In this document: positions 1-9,914 of the stretch, piece by piece
Layout of the letters: each line of letters starts with the position of its first letter
Position numbering within the stretch: the first letter of the stretch is position 1
DNA from: Chara braunii
Taxonomy: Eukaryota > Streptophyta > Charophyceae > Charales > Characeae
Direction of reading: 5' to 3'
Length of the DNA stretch: 22,999 bases
NCBI GenBank assembly: GCA_003427395.1
Contig: BFEA01000264.1
Coordinates: 674,992-697,990, forward strand
Notes under the pieces: generated by a model
The model's database searches: none
Seen by the model: the letters and a program-made list of their open reading frames with translations, nothing else
Told to the model about the DNA's origin: nothing
Position numbers and translations under genes: made by a program

Positions 1-790
1 AGTGTGATCCTAACTCTACTTGAGGGTTGGGATGTCCGCATTTCTTTGCTTGCAGTCAGCATGCGGTGGAATGAAAGAACTTGGCAACGCATCTCATCAA
101 GTCGAAAAAGTCGTGCCAGTCCAACCGTCTGGCAAGTAGAGTGTAGGTACTTTAGTCGGACGGCTGTTGAGCGTCGCATCCTGTATAAGTCATGCTTTTG
201 TTCGTTTGTTGACGAATGGTATGCATGATTGTATTACATATAAGTTGATGTCAGAATACGTGTCAGCTTACGTTGACCTGAGACTTCCTTTGATGTTGAA
301 CTTTTGATTGTCTTTGGGAAAAGGGACTAGGATTGATTGAGGTTTTCTTACGCTTGGAATATCACGTCCTAGTTGACCGACGTCGTTCCGATTCCTGGGA
401 GATTAGCGCCCCAGGGACGGGCGTCGTTCGGGTCCACTTGGCGTTTAACCATGCGTACCTATTCTACAGCGAACGAACAAACGCCCTCTGCCGGCCTACC
501 TCTACAATTACATTATAAAAGTTTTCGCATGTGGGTCGGTAGCTCGGTAGGGATACGCCCCTAAGGGTGGTGACAGCCCCTTATGGAAGGTAAGTTGTGC
601 CCCGCGAGAACCTGTCCTGTCGTAGGGGACCGCGGGATGTACAGTTGGCGCACTCCGCCGGAGCGGCGAAGGGTCGACGCGGGTTACCGTGTCGTCCCCG
701 AGTTGTCTCTAAAAAGTTGAAAGCCTAAGTTTCTCCTGCGTGACGCGGCCAGGAGGGCCCTCGCTCGCGTGGGGGCTGATGCGCTCGACA
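1..790 (+). repeat. 5' LTR, 3' part only (end of U3, R, U5)
   Basis: This stretch is the same as 13471-14260 apart from 34 substitutions (22 transitions, 12 transversions by my count) and no indels. It ends in CA at 790, two bases before the primer-binding site. A TATA box at 514-520 puts the likely transcript start near 545, so the last 240 or so bases would be R-U5. The window starts inside U3. Small inverted repeats are kept in both copies, for example TAAGGG/CCCTTA at 562-583 and CTCCG-C-CGGAG near 652. Confidence 0.93.
514..520 (+). promoter_or_regulatory. TATA box of the 5' LTR promoter
   Basis: TATAAAA occurs here and, unchanged, at 13984-13990 in the right LTR. Its position about 275 bases before the LTR end fits a U3 promoter starting transcription about 30 bases downstream. 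The start site itself is inferred. Confidence 0.6.
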
Positions 791-792
791 GG

Positions 793-811
793 TGGCACCG
801 TTGCCGGGGAT
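793..811 (+). other. Primer-binding site, complementary to the 3' end of tRNA-Asp
   Basis: The 19 bases tggcaccgttgccggggat start two bases after the LTR end. They match the complement of the plant nuclear tRNA-Asp(GTC) 3' end as I remember it at 18 of 19 positions (an A where the tRNA-matching site has G at the fifth base). tRNA-Asp priming is known from plant Athila-type elements, while many other plant Ty3 elements use tRNA-Met. The position and the TGG start make this a confident primer site; the tRNA identity rests on recall. Confidence 0.85.
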
Positions 812-999
812 AATGACAAACTACCGTTGTCCCTGGTGGAACGACACTCGGGAGTGGAGCAAGTAAAAGTTCGTGCCGTAATGGTTATCTAAGAAAAAAG
901 GTTAGTAATCTCTGGACCTCTATAAGTGTAAGGAAGGAACCTTAATAGATGCTACCAAACTCCTAGACTGATTTTTTGGGTTTATGTTTTGGTCCCTAG
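812..999 (+). other. 5' untranslated leader of the retrotransposon
   Basis: Non-coding stretch between the primer site and the gag start. It is where a packaging signal would be expected, but no specific motif can be recognised. Confidence 0.5.
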
Positions 1000-2622
1000 A
1001 TGGCCGCTGCCGCATGACGTCGCGACAACGACGACGATGGGAGGAATGACATTCAAGAACTGGCACGGGTTATCCGGCAGTCGCAGCGAGAGCCCTACCC
1101 TAAGATTGATGTTCCGTTGTTCGACGGGAATCATGCCTCTTCTTGGGTAGACAAGTTCGAGCAATTCGGATATAGCAACGAATGGACAGATGAGAAGATG
1201 CTTCGCATGGTAAAAAAGTATTGTCAGGTGGGGTACCGAGACGAGATCGATGAGCTGGTGCGAATCTCTCATGATTGGTCTGACTTTAAGGCGCGGTTGT
1301 TGGAAATGTATCAGCTCAGTGACCGGTTGCTCGACCTGCAGGATTTGAGGGCGGTGGATCGTAAAACGTTCGGTACTACCAAACAATTTTTATTGGAATT
1401 CGAGCATGTGGCTCGCCTAATTCCGGATCTGTCCAACAAGGATCGCTGCCTCATCTTCCTTGACAACTTCAACGACGTCGAACAGTCGAAATTGGTTGAG
1501 GGGATGCAAGGGAGGTATGACTGGACTAAGGTCCGGCAAAATGCGCTGGTGGGGAAGTTTGACGATATCCTCTACCGGTTGTTGAGGCAACAGAAGGAGG
1601 AGCGGGAAAAGGTGAAGCTGAGAGAAGTGAAGGACGGTGGAATTCATAAAACTTTGACCTGTATGAGAGAAATGATGGAGGGCATGAAGGAGGAAAGGCT
1701 GAAGTTTCAAGTCATGTTGGCCAAAGAGAAAAACAGTAAGAGAAAGGGGAGAGAGCCAGTGGAAGAAGAAAGCGACAGTGAGAGCGAGGAGGAAAAGGAG
1801 CCGCCTCGTAAGTTGACAAAGGCGGAGAGGAAGGTCGTGAATCAAATTCAAGGCGGACAGGGGACTTCCCGAAAACAGGGGAAGAACGGTGGACAGAATA
1901 ATCAAGGAGGGAGTGACAATGCTAGCGCTGGTTCACCAGGACAAAGTCTCCAAAATCAAGGGCAGTTCCAGCCACAGGATGGAAGAGGCCGCGGTCGAGG
2001 CCGTGGGAACGGACAGCGAAGCCGTTGGGCGTGGCAGCAGGAAGCCACATGTAACTATTGCGCAGAAAAGGGTCATATTATGCGGTTTTGCCAACTCCTT
2101 TCAAGAGATGAGAAGGAAGGGATTGTCTTCACCACGACACGCGGTGAAGTCTTTGATTACGAAGGGAACCTGACCGACCCCAACATTGAAGGGGGTATGA
2201 GGAAGGAGGCGTTTCGCCAAATGGGTCGTCTTCTACCGGCGATGTTCCGGATTGCTTCTCCTGAAGAAGCATGGTTGGCAGAGGTCGGGGAGACCATGGC
2301 GTCGTTGCATATCTACGACTCATCGGTGGAGCCAGAAGGGTTCAGGGAACAAATGGTGGAGCGGGCGCAAACCATCACTAGGCGGCTTGCCCGATGCCGG
2401 GACTCTAGTGTCCGACTTTGCGTGGACATGGAGGAAGTCCGGCCTGGATTGCCGAATGTCTTTCTCTTTGGCGAATGGGGTGATAAAAGGGAAGATGCGT
2501 CCGGTCAAGCAAGGACGTCTGCTCCGAGAGAAGCATTGCAAATTGGGCCAATGGTAAGCACGATGCGACCAGAGGAGTGCTCCGATTGTAGCCGTTCAGA
2601 CTCGGATGTGGCGACAAAATGA
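1000..2622 (+). pseudogene. gag: gag (capsid-nucleocapsid), with a stop at codon 6 and a 3' frame change
   Basis: The polyprotein would form the virus-like particle and bind element RNA. An ATG at 1000 opens MAAAA and is followed at once by TGA at 1015; the frame then stays open to 2622. The stop fits CGA to TGA, a CG deamination. The first 160 or so residues look like a Ty3 capsid region (FDGNHASSWVDKF, then a helical segment ending near LVEGMQGRYDW). A Lys/Glu-rich stretch and a Gly/Gln/Asn-rich, Arg-Gly-rich linker follow. One CCHC knuckle of form CX2CX4HX4C lies at 2050-2091. The last 15-20 codons before 2622 look out of frame: sensible sequence continues in the next frame from about 2558. 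If translation starts downstream, a shorter gag from within 1018-1117 is possible. Confidence 0.82.
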
Positions 2623-2953
2623 ACAGCTTCAAAAGGAGAAAGAGTCTGAGAAGGCAGTGGAAGAAGAGCCTATTTCCATTAGTGAGAACGACGAGGATAA
2701 TGAGGATGAGAAGTTGCGGGCCGAAGAGGAAGAACGGGCTCGTCGTCGTGCACTGGAAAGGGAGCCGGAGAAAGGGAAGGTCGAAGCAAGCGATGAGGAA
2801 CCGCGAAAGAAGAAGAACATTTACTCGATCCCCGTGGAGCAGGGGGTCGATATCGAGCGGCTCGTCGATAAGATTCTGGAAAGTCAGCGCGACTTGGTCA
2901 CGCTGAAGGAAATTTTGGCGGTATCGCCGAAGATTCGAGAAGAGTTTAAATAG
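2558..2953 (+). pseudogene. C-terminal gag / gag-pro linker fragment, +1 frame
   Basis: This frame opens after a TAA at 2555-2557 and runs to TAG at 2951. An ATG lies at 2606. It is very acidic and basic in turn (runs such as EEEERARRR and EEPRKKK), predicted helical or coiled, followed by a more ordinary segment ending LAVSPKIREEFK. The frame is +1 relative to gag and overlaps it, and gag loses sensible sequence where this one starts, so an indel around 2560-2605 is likely; a programmed +1 shift is less likely. The protease continues in the same frame directly after the TAG. Confidence 0.65.
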
Positions 2954-3742
2954 CGGATGACTCGCAAGAGAGTTATGACTGTTAAGCTCGGCGAAGTCAT
3001 TCCGCCGGAGGCTAACTGGTCCCCGCCTGGGACGAAGATGGATTGGCGAAGTGTATCGACTGGCCATATGAAGGTCCAGATTGGACAACAGGAGTACTCG
3101 ACACTCGTGGATGATGGAGCTGAGATGAACATCATTCGCGAGCGCCACGCTATTGAAGCCGGGTTGAAGATCAACCGAGATGACTATGGGTTTTTGGTGG
3201 GAGTCGGCGGATCGACTCCATTTTGTGGAACAGCCAGTGGCGTTCTCGTCACGGTCGGAAAGGTCAAAGTCCGCTCTTATTTCTACGTGTTACCTAGAGT
3301 GGAACACGAGGTGATTCTGGGAAGGGCGTTCCTATGCCGGCCGGAAAGCATCATCATTAACAAGCATGATGGAACTATGTTTGTAATCCTTTGTGATCCT
3401 GTCTGCGGTTATTACGAGGTGGTCAAGTGTGCAAACAGTGGACCCTATTGTTCGCGGAACCGGCTGAATCCGGAATCGTATACCTTCCCTGAGTCAGAAA
3501 AATTGAGAAGGAAGAAGGAATCGCTAGGGGAGGAGCCGAATCCTCGTGAGTTCTCGCTAACCCTGCCTGATATTGGGCAGGCGATCGATTTCGTGTCGAC
3601 ACATGCGGCGATCGATCCGAATGTGGTGCAGGCAGTGACGAAGATCATCACGGACACCGGAAGCGCAGGAACTATGCGCCTTGTTTACTCCCCGTCAGAG
3701 GGAAGTAAGGGAGAAGATCAGGGATTGCCCTCCACTCGATAG
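2954..3742 (+). CDS. Retroviral-type aspartic protease (pro domain of pol)
   Basis: Cleaves the Gag-Pol polyprotein; works as a dimer. Counting from the ATG at 2957 (261 residues), the active-site motif is LVDDGAEMNII with the DDGA at residues 52-55, in place of the more common DTG/DSG; the conserved second motif VILGRAFL starts at residue 119. The segment before the active site (MDWRSVSTGHMKVQIGQQ) supplies the first strand. The rest, ending near 3742, is a less conserved linker to reverse transcriptase. The frame follows on from the gag C-terminal fragment across TAG 2951, so it was probably read as one polyprotein. The stop at 3740-3742 comes after a likely indel, because the next domain continues one frame away. 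Confidence 0.78.
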   Translation, partial: RMTRKRVMTVKLGEVIPPEANWSPPGTKMDWRSVSTGHMKVQIGQQEYSTLVDDGAEMNIIRERHAIEAGLKINRDDYGFLVGVGGSTPFCGTASGVLVTVGKVKVRSYFYVLPRVEHEVILGRAFLCRPESIIINKHDGTMFVILCDPVCGYYEVVKCANSGPYCSRNRLNPESYTFPESEKLRRKKESLGEEPNPREFSLTLPDIGQAIDFVSTHAAIDPNVVQAVTKIITDTGSAGTMRLVYSPSEGSKGEDQGLPSTR

Positions 3743-5109
3743 GGTCCTTTTTTAGAGGACGCAGGCTTGACACCGGCACCAAAAGTAAGTACAAGAAAGT
3801 AGGCGTGAAGGCAAAGCCGGTGCCAGTTCTGATCACTCAGGAGGAGGAAGTCTATTATCGTGAGGAGCGCGAGTGGATCAGAGAAATGAAAGAGAAAAGT
3901 GGAAAGGGGCCATGTCGGTTAACCAAAGAAAGAGTGGAAAGTATGATCATTGGGGAGGAGGACCTCCTTACTGAGCAGGAAAAAGGGTATATCATCGATA
4001 TATTGAGAAAGGAACATCTCTCCTATGCGTTTGATGATGATGAGCGGGGAAGGTTGGATGTCGATAAAATCCCGATGATTAGAGTTCATACTGTACCACA
4101 TGAGCCATGGAATGTGAGAGGGCCACGTTATCCGAATCCGGAGGATCACCATAAAGTGGTCACGTATCTTGATGGAAAGATCCGGACGAAGGTTGCAGAT
4201 TATTCTCACGGGCCATATGCATCTCCGTGGTTCTGTTTCATCAAGCCGAATGCTACCTTACGGTGGATTCAGGACCTTCAAAAGTTGAATTCGGTGACAG
4301 TGCGAGATGCAGGTGGGCTCCCACATGCGGACTTACTGTCGAAGTCTTGTGCAGGGAGGTCTATCATCACCCTGATCGATTTATATTTCGGGTATGATCA
4401 GTTTCCCATTTACACTGCGGATCGGCCCAAGCTGGCGATGCACAGTCCTTGTGGATTGATCCATATGTGTGTGGCGCCGCAGGGGTGGATGAATGCAGTC
4501 GCCATTGTTCAGAGATATATGACGAGAGTTATGCAGCCTTATTGTCCTCACATAACATCACCGTATATTGACGACTTGGCTATTCCAGGATCTTGTACGA
4601 AGGACCTGATGGAGGTATTACCAGGCATTCGCTGCTTTATCTGTGAGCACATCAATGATGTGGTGAAAATCCTTAAGAGATTGAAGGAGTTTAATCTCAG
4701 AGCTAGTGGGATTAAGTCTCGGCATTATATGAAGAGAGCAGTGATCTTGGGATTCCTTTGCGACGAGAAAGGTCGCCGACCGGATGCGAAGAAGACTAAT
4801 AAAATCTTGGAATGGCCGACCCCCTTCAAGTTGATCACAGATGCGCGAAGTTTCCTCGGGACCTGTAGATTTTGGCGTATCTTCATCCGCAGGTTTGCCG
4901 CCAGAGTGGAACACTTGCAAAAGCTTGTGCGCAAAGGCCAGAAGTGGGGATGGGGTCCGAAGCAACAAGCGGTCGTGGAAGACATAAAGACTGAGTTCCG
5001 TGAGGGCGGATTGATCCTTGGAGTTCTTTTTTCCGACGATGATGAAAAACGTCCTTTTGTTATAGAGACTGATGCGGGGCCCACAGCCTTGGGAGGGGTC
5101 TTAATTTAG
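3742..5109 (+). CDS. pol: Reverse transcriptase and start of RNase H (pol, first open part)
   Basis: Copies element RNA into DNA. The frame is open well before the GTG at 3805 (434 residues from there). Counted from 3805, the palm motif LIDLYFGYDQF carries the first catalytic Asp at residue 192, followed by APQGWMNAV and by YIDDLAI with the catalytic Asp pair at 256-257. The thumb/connection motif TDARSFLGTCRFWRIF is near residues 347-362, and the RNase H start FVIETDAGPTALGG has its catalytic Asp at 423. TAG at 5107-5109 then cuts RNase H, but sensible sequence continues in the same frame after it, so the stop looks like CAG to TAG. The junction with protease (about 3690-3740) needs a frame change. 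Family assignment to Ty3/Gypsy pol is firm. Confidence 0.88.
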   Translation, partial: GSFFRGRRLDTGTKSKYKKVGVKAKPVPVLITQEEEVYYREEREWIREMKEKSGKGPCRLTKERVESMIIGEEDLLTEQEKGYIIDILRKEHLSYAFDDDERGRLDVDKIPMIRVHTVPHEPWNVRGPRYPNPEDHHKVVTYLDGKIRTKVADYSHGPYASPWFCFIKPNATLRWIQDLQKLNSVTVRDAGGLPHADLLSKSCAGRSIITLIDLYFGYDQFPIYTADRPKLAMHSPCGLIHMCVAPQGWMNAVAIVQRYMTRVMQPYCPHITSPYIDDLAIPGSCTKDLMEVLPGIRCFICEHINDVVKILKRLKEFNLRASGIKSRHYMKRAVILGFLCDEKGRRPDAKKTNKILEWPTPFKLITDARSFLGTCRFWRIFIRRFAARVEHLQKLVRKGQKWGWGPKQQAVVEDIKTEFREGGLILGVLFSDDDEKRPFVIETDAGPTALGGVLI

Positions 5110-7101
5110 AAGGATGTTGAGGGGCAGGAAAGACCTCTCAGATTTGAGAGTAGGACTCTGAATGTTGCTGAGAGGAACTATTCCCAGTTCAAAAAGGAAA
5201 CTTTGGCCATGCTTCACTCCTTCCGTATCTTTCGGAATTATGTGTTCGGTAGACGCTTCATCCTGCGGGTGGATCCGACTGCATTGGCTCAATCCTTAAG
5301 GAATTATTCACCTGCTGATCCCACCATTGCACGATGGTTGACTTATATTTGGATATTCAACTTCAAAATTGAGCGGATTTCGGGAAGTCAGAATCGTGCT
5401 GATGGGCTGAGTCGGGTTGCATGGGACCCAGAGTCGGATCAGGCGGAAGAACCAGTTCCGGTCGATGCCTTCCTGAAGGAGGAGGAGTCGCGATTGAGTA
5501 TTAACTCTCTTGCCTACCTGACAGATGCGGCCACTCGGTATGGGAAATCGATATGGAACGCTCCTGCCTTTCACGAGGTACGTCCGGAACTCGTGATGGA
5601 GGAACCTTTCATTGAGGAGGACCCATGGGACGAGCACACCGCAGAGGAAATGATGAGGCTGACTTTGACCGATGACATCGACCTTATGCTTGATCCGCTA
5701 ACGATTGAACAGGGCCATACGCAGGCTGATGACGCTTTCCAAACCGTTGGAAGGATGTCATATATCGCGAACTTGTTGGTTCATGAGGATCACCTGAGGT
5801 TAATGAATGCGGAGGAAGGAGGCAGTGAGGTCAAAGAAGCGTTTAAGGAGGAGTACGAAGAGGAGTATAAAGAGATAGACATGTGGTTGAATGGGGAATT
5901 GGACGAAAGCGAGGTTGATCCGGTTGTGCGAGAGAAAAGCAAAGGATTCGTTGTTCGTGATGGTCATCTCTTTAAGAAAGTTGCTGATGGTGTCCCAAAG
6001 AGGGTAGTATGCGGAACCTCTCGACATATGGATGTGATCGCTGCCTTGCATGATGGAGTAGCCGGAGGGCACAGGTCTGCGCGAGTAACCCTGAACAAGA
6101 TCCAACGTCTCTATTTCTGGGAAGGGATGAGCAAGATGGTGATTGACTTTTATAAATCTTGTTTCCCTCGTCAACAGAGGTTTAATATCCGCTACCTTGA
6201 GCCCCTAAATCCACGTTATGTGGCAGAACCGGGTGCAGTGGTGCATTTGGATCTTTTGGTGATGCCACCTGGGATAAATGGGTACAGGTATATCTTCGAT
6301 GCTAGGGACAATTTGACTGGGTTCGTTGGTGGTTGTGCCATTCGCGAACGTACTGGGTCAGTCTTGGCAGAGTGCATTGAGGAATATTACCTCCGTTATC
6401 CATTTGTTCAAGAGATTGTTATGGATCGAGGAGGCGAGTTTCGAGCAAAGGAGGTGCAAACGTTTTTAAAGAGACTTGGGGTGAGTTTCAGTTATACGAC
6501 GAGAGCGCATCCCCAGGCCAATGCACCCGTGGAACGAGGACATACCACCTTGTCTAACTTATTGGCTAAATGGTGCAAGGGGGAACCATCAAGATGGTCA
6601 ATTTATTTGAGGGCAGCCTTTTTTGTTGAGAATGTTACCATCAAGCGAACAACCGGGTATGCTCCCGTCACATTATGGTTTGGACGGCATGCGACTTTTC
6701 CGATTGAGAGTTTCCTGNCCACTTGGCAGAAACAGGACGTGGAAACAAAACTCTCAACAGAAGAGTTGTTGGAATTGAGGGCAAGACAGATCATGGTGAC
6801 TGAAGAACGGATTGAAGACGCGCCTATCTCTACTTCTGAAAGCAGGCAGGCTGATAAGGAAAGATGGGACAAGAGGCTACGTGTACGAAAAGAGCCGTTG
6901 GAAGTGGGAGACATCGTCTTGTTGTATGATATGTCGCTAGAGAAACAGTGGTCCAGAAAACTAGACAGTCGGTGGCTAGGACCATATCGGATCACTAGGA
7001 AAACAGAACATGGGGCATATGAAATAGAGGAGTGGGATGGATCCCGAAGTAGAAATTGGGTATCAGGTGCACATCTACGAAAGTTTATCCCAAGAGTTTA
7101 G
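5110..7101 (+). CDS. pol: Rest of RNase H, linker, and integrase with GPY/F-like tail (pol, second open part)
   Basis: Same frame as the part before TAG 5107. RNase H continues (RPLRFESRTLNVAERNYSQF, then LRVDPTALAQ and the typical end RISGSQNRADGLSR). An acidic linker of about 170 residues follows. Counted from the ATG at 5203 (632 residues), the integrase zinc domain has His at 283 and 290 and Cys at 320, but the second Cys is Arg (residue 323). The catalytic triad is Asp350 (HLDLL), Asp408 (VMDRGGEF) and Glu444 (NAPVERGH), with exactly 35 residues between the last two. The end (WLGPYRITRKTEHGAYEIEE...) is a GPY/F-type module. No chromodomain follows; TAG at 7099 is backed by TGA. One ambiguous base (6718) leaves one residue unknown. 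Confidence 0.9.
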   Translation, partial: KDVEGQERPLRFESRTLNVAERNYSQFKKETLAMLHSFRIFRNYVFGRRFILRVDPTALAQSLRNYSPADPTIARWLTYIWIFNFKIERISGSQNRADGLSRVAWDPESDQAEEPVPVDAFLKEEESRLSINSLAYLTDAATRYGKSIWNAPAFHEVRPELVMEEPFIEEDPWDEHTAEEMMRLTLTDDIDLMLDPLTIEQGHTQADDAFQTVGRMSYIANLLVHEDHLRLMNAEEGGSEVKEAFKEEYEEEYKEIDMWLNGELDESEVDPVVREKSKGFVVRDGHLFKKVADGVPKRVVCGTSRHMDVIAALHDGVAGGHRSARVTLNKIQRLYFWEGMSKMVIDFYKSCFPRQQRFNIRYLEPLNPRYVAEPGAVVHLDLLVMPPGINGYRYIFDARDNLTGFVGGCAIRERTGSVLAECIEEYYLRYPFVQEIVMDRGGEFRAKEVQTFLKRLGVSFSYTTRAHPQANAPVERGHTTLSNLLAKWCKGEPSRWSIYLRAAFFVENVTIKRTTGYAPVTLWFGRHATFPIESFLXTWQKQDVETKLSTEELLELRARQIMVTEERIEDAPISTSESRQADKERWDKRLRVRKEPLEVGDIVLLYDMSLEKQWSRKLDSRWLGPYRITRKTEHGAYEIEEWDGSRSRNWVSGAHLRKFIPRV

Positions 7102-8280
7102 TGAAAAAATTTAGAAAGGAAAGGTAGAGGAGGTAACTGGTGGCGTCAATTTTGGTAATTCTTCTTACTCTCGTATTGTGGTTCAGTTGATTCTGACTTT
7201 TGCCTTAGGCTAACCGAGGAAGTTATAAAGTATTAATAAGAGTATTGAGATTGAAAGGTTATCAATGGGATTGTGACTCCTGTTGTTTTATAATAATGGA
7301 TCTGTGCCTCACTGCCACAGACAAATGTAAGATGACTATGATATTTTTCTCACAATTGTCTCTATGCAGTAGAGGTGTTGGATACTGGTTGTAGACTAAA
7401 AAAGTGATACAAAAGGACTTTGTGAGATTCTTATTATGATTGGATGGTCATTGCGAGAAGTGTATTGTGAAATAGATAATAGATGCTTATGTTGTTAAAG
7501 TATTCGTTGCATATGTGAAAGACTGAACAACCTGGAATTCCTATGAAACTCCGTGTATGTGGTTATAAATGCGAAATTTGTAAGTACAAGTCTAAGGAGA
7601 TGATCTGTACTTCGGTCGTATGCCCGACTTAACACATGTTATTCGTCGGACATGTGATTCGATTGCTCGTCATGCCTTATGACTTGGTATTGTTTTGATT
7701 GTCATGAAGTGAGAAATCCTAATGTTGCGAGCCCCGTAGACAGTGGTGAGGCCTGCGCCGGAACTTTGTTCCTAGTCCATAATGGGATGCTGTTATCCTT
7801 CCTTTCGGGGAGGATGACTACACTATCATCGAAAGGGAGGAAGGTGGTAATATGTTTGCTGGAACCTTGCTTGTGAGGGTGGCGATTACCGCTCGCCATG
7901 AGGGAAAGATTGATCACCTTTTCTTTAATGGTGAATGGGGTCGCCTCGACTTTATGGCCGGGTCTGATCAGCTTAGGTCATAATGGAGGGGTAGTTCAAC
8001 CTTGCAGGTAGGGTACTAACGGATGTATGACACTGAAATCGGAGGGAAAGTGGTGAGGCTCGAGTCTAAAGCGGGGTTTGACGTCGAGATGTTATTCTCT
8101 ATGGATTACACCACTCCTTGACGCATTCACAATACATGTAGGAGATAAATCGTGCATGACAATTAAGTTGGAATGGGAATTAACCGGACTGGACAAGGAC
8201 TTTTGAAAAGGGTGATTTTTCTCTGGGATGGTGCCGGCACATGCTGTAGTATAGTGTGAGTACCCTTGTGTTTAGTGGGG

Positions 8281-8374
8281 AGCCCGGGTTAAAACTCCTG
8301 GCAGAGAGAGACATGTTGAGGTGTTAGGAATGCACCCCCACGAACATGAGAGGCCCAGGTTAAATTCCTGGCAG
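8281..8374 (+). repeat. Pair of 24-bp direct repeats
   Basis: A 24-base sequence at 8281-8304 recurs with three or four changes at 8351-8374; both end in TCCTGGCAG. The second copy folds as CCAGG-TTAAATT-CCTGG (8355-8371), which has the size of a tRNA T-arm but lacks the TTC loop sequence. Confidence 0.55.
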
Positions 8375-8399
8375 TATGTGCTATATGACGAAAGACCCG

Positions 8400-8487
8400 C
8401 AGGGGGTTAAGCCTGACGAGACCTAGACAGGGGGTTATAGACTGAAGAGGGTCTCATCAGGGGGATAAGCTTGACCCATCTATGAGA
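8400..8487 (+). repeat. Three tandem repeats of 28-30 bp starting CAGGGGG
   Basis: CAGGGGGTTA or CAGGGGGATA starts at 8400, 8428 and 8458, with related tails (AAGCCTGAC, TAGACTGAA, AGCTTGACC). GAGACC and GGTCTC in the first two units can pair. Confidence 0.6.
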
Positions 8488-9113
8488 GACAACAGGAAGC
8501 ATGAGTGGCCGCCAGTCGGATGATGCTGGGATCATTCTTCTAAAATGTTCTTGTAATTCCTCAGGTTGGGTAAACCCAACAGTGGAGTCCAGATTCCGGG
8601 GAAAGATCTGCCAGAGGTTATTTCTGGCCCCATTCCAACACGTGAGTGAATGAAAGTGCTTTCGAAGGAAGGTTCGAAAGTATCATCAGGCTTGAAAGTA
8701 AGCCCTTCTTGTTAACATTATCATAAGTAATGAAGTCTGCACGGAGTATTTCATAAGAAGGGTATCCAGAAGATTAGGTAAGGAAAGGAAAATTAACGGC
8801 GACAACGTCGTTCATTACGTATAAGTATGTAAAATCTGGGTTAATTCCAGAGGTATTATGATTATGTAATATATTTGGTGAGGTCTTATAAAAACTTCCC
8901 CTTTGTATTGCCTTATGGTAAGCGACGGGGACGTCGCTTAATGGGGGCGGGGAAGGCTGTCGGGACAGAAACCCCTGGAAGGGTTTCTGCCCGGGTTTTT
9001 CAAGGTCAGACACTGCCCGACCCTTGCTTGGATTGAAAGACTTGATGAGATTGACGTTGCCAAAGGTTATTCAGACCAACCCAATAACTAAGAAACCTAA
9101 AGCCTGAAGTCGA

Positions 9114-9151
9114 TGACGTAGGACGTCGTTGACGTGTGACGTCATTGACGT
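9114..9151. promoter_or_regulatory. Cluster of TGACG/ACGT cores
   Basis: Five ACGT cores lie in 38 bases, including a palindromic TGACGTCA at 9137-9144 and TGACGTG at 9130-9136. Such cores bind plant bZIP (TGA-type) factors. No promoter or gene follows directly, so function is a guess. Confidence 0.3.
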
Positions 9152-9416
9152 TCGTCTAAAACAGTGGGAGTCGGCAGTGCGGCCTGTCGTCCATGGTTCC
9201 CGACAGGGCCGCGGTGTTGCGCGGTCATGAAAAGACTAAAGTTAAACCTGTTTTACCAAAAATAATGTCGCGCGGCTGTCCTAAGTGAGCTAAAAAGAGG
9301 TGTGCGCCGGGTATGAAGCCGCGACGCAGGGGGAATAGGAAGGGGAGTTTAATTCTAAGGCCGGTGCCAAGGTCACTCGGCCAACTGAGCGTGCAGGGCC
9401 GTGAGTTGGCGGGGCC

Positions 9417-9512
9417 AGCAGGGCCACAGACAGGCAAGCAGGCAGGGTTGGCAAGGCCACAAGCAGGCAGGCCGGACCTGTAAGGCTATGGGCAGGCAGG
9501 GCCTGCAAGGCC
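9417..9512 (+). repeat. Degenerate GGCAGGC-rich tandem repeat, period about 28 bp
   Basis: AAGGCCACAAGCAGGCAGG-like units recur about 3.5 times (near 9418, 9448, 9476, 9504). Short open frames across it give Pro/Ala/Leu-rich nonsense. Confidence 0.5.
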
Positions 9513-9914
9513 GCGGAATGAGGGGACATTGGCTGGGCCAAGCTCTTCTTATAGGAGAGCTGCTCCTATCACTGTCGCGATAGCAGCTAGCCCAGTAGGT
9601 TACCACACCAAACTCTCACCCGGCAGATACCGGGAGCGAATCTGACATGCCAGCCTACTGGGCAAAGCTCCTTTTGGAGCAGCCCAAGGCAAACGGGCGC
9701 GGCCGATCTCGGTCGTGCGATCATCAAAATCTCGCGGCTGAGATCTGCCGCGCCGAGATTAACATGGCCCCTGCGCAAGGATGACACGCATAAATCCAGA
9801 AACAGTCCAAATTTTTCTTTCGATCCCATCAGGGATCGAATTTGGATCTGTATTTCAACAGTTCGTGGGGGTACTGTGACCCCGACGTGACCGTTGGCTA
9901 GGCCAACGGAGTGT

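Noticed and set aside
2405-3148. Long antisense open frame of 247 codons
   Set aside because: It lies opposite gag and protease, which have clear family motifs; its composition is a mirror of them and has no domain of its own. The same holds for 1417-1905 and 982-1386.
7102-7250. Chromodomain after integrase
   Set aside because: The integrase frame ends with TAG and TGA after the GPY/F-like module, and no chromodomain-like residues occur in any frame here.
9225-9606. Pro/Ala/Leu-rich antisense open frames
   Set aside because: Produced by the GGCAGGC tandem repeat; no start context or conserved domain.
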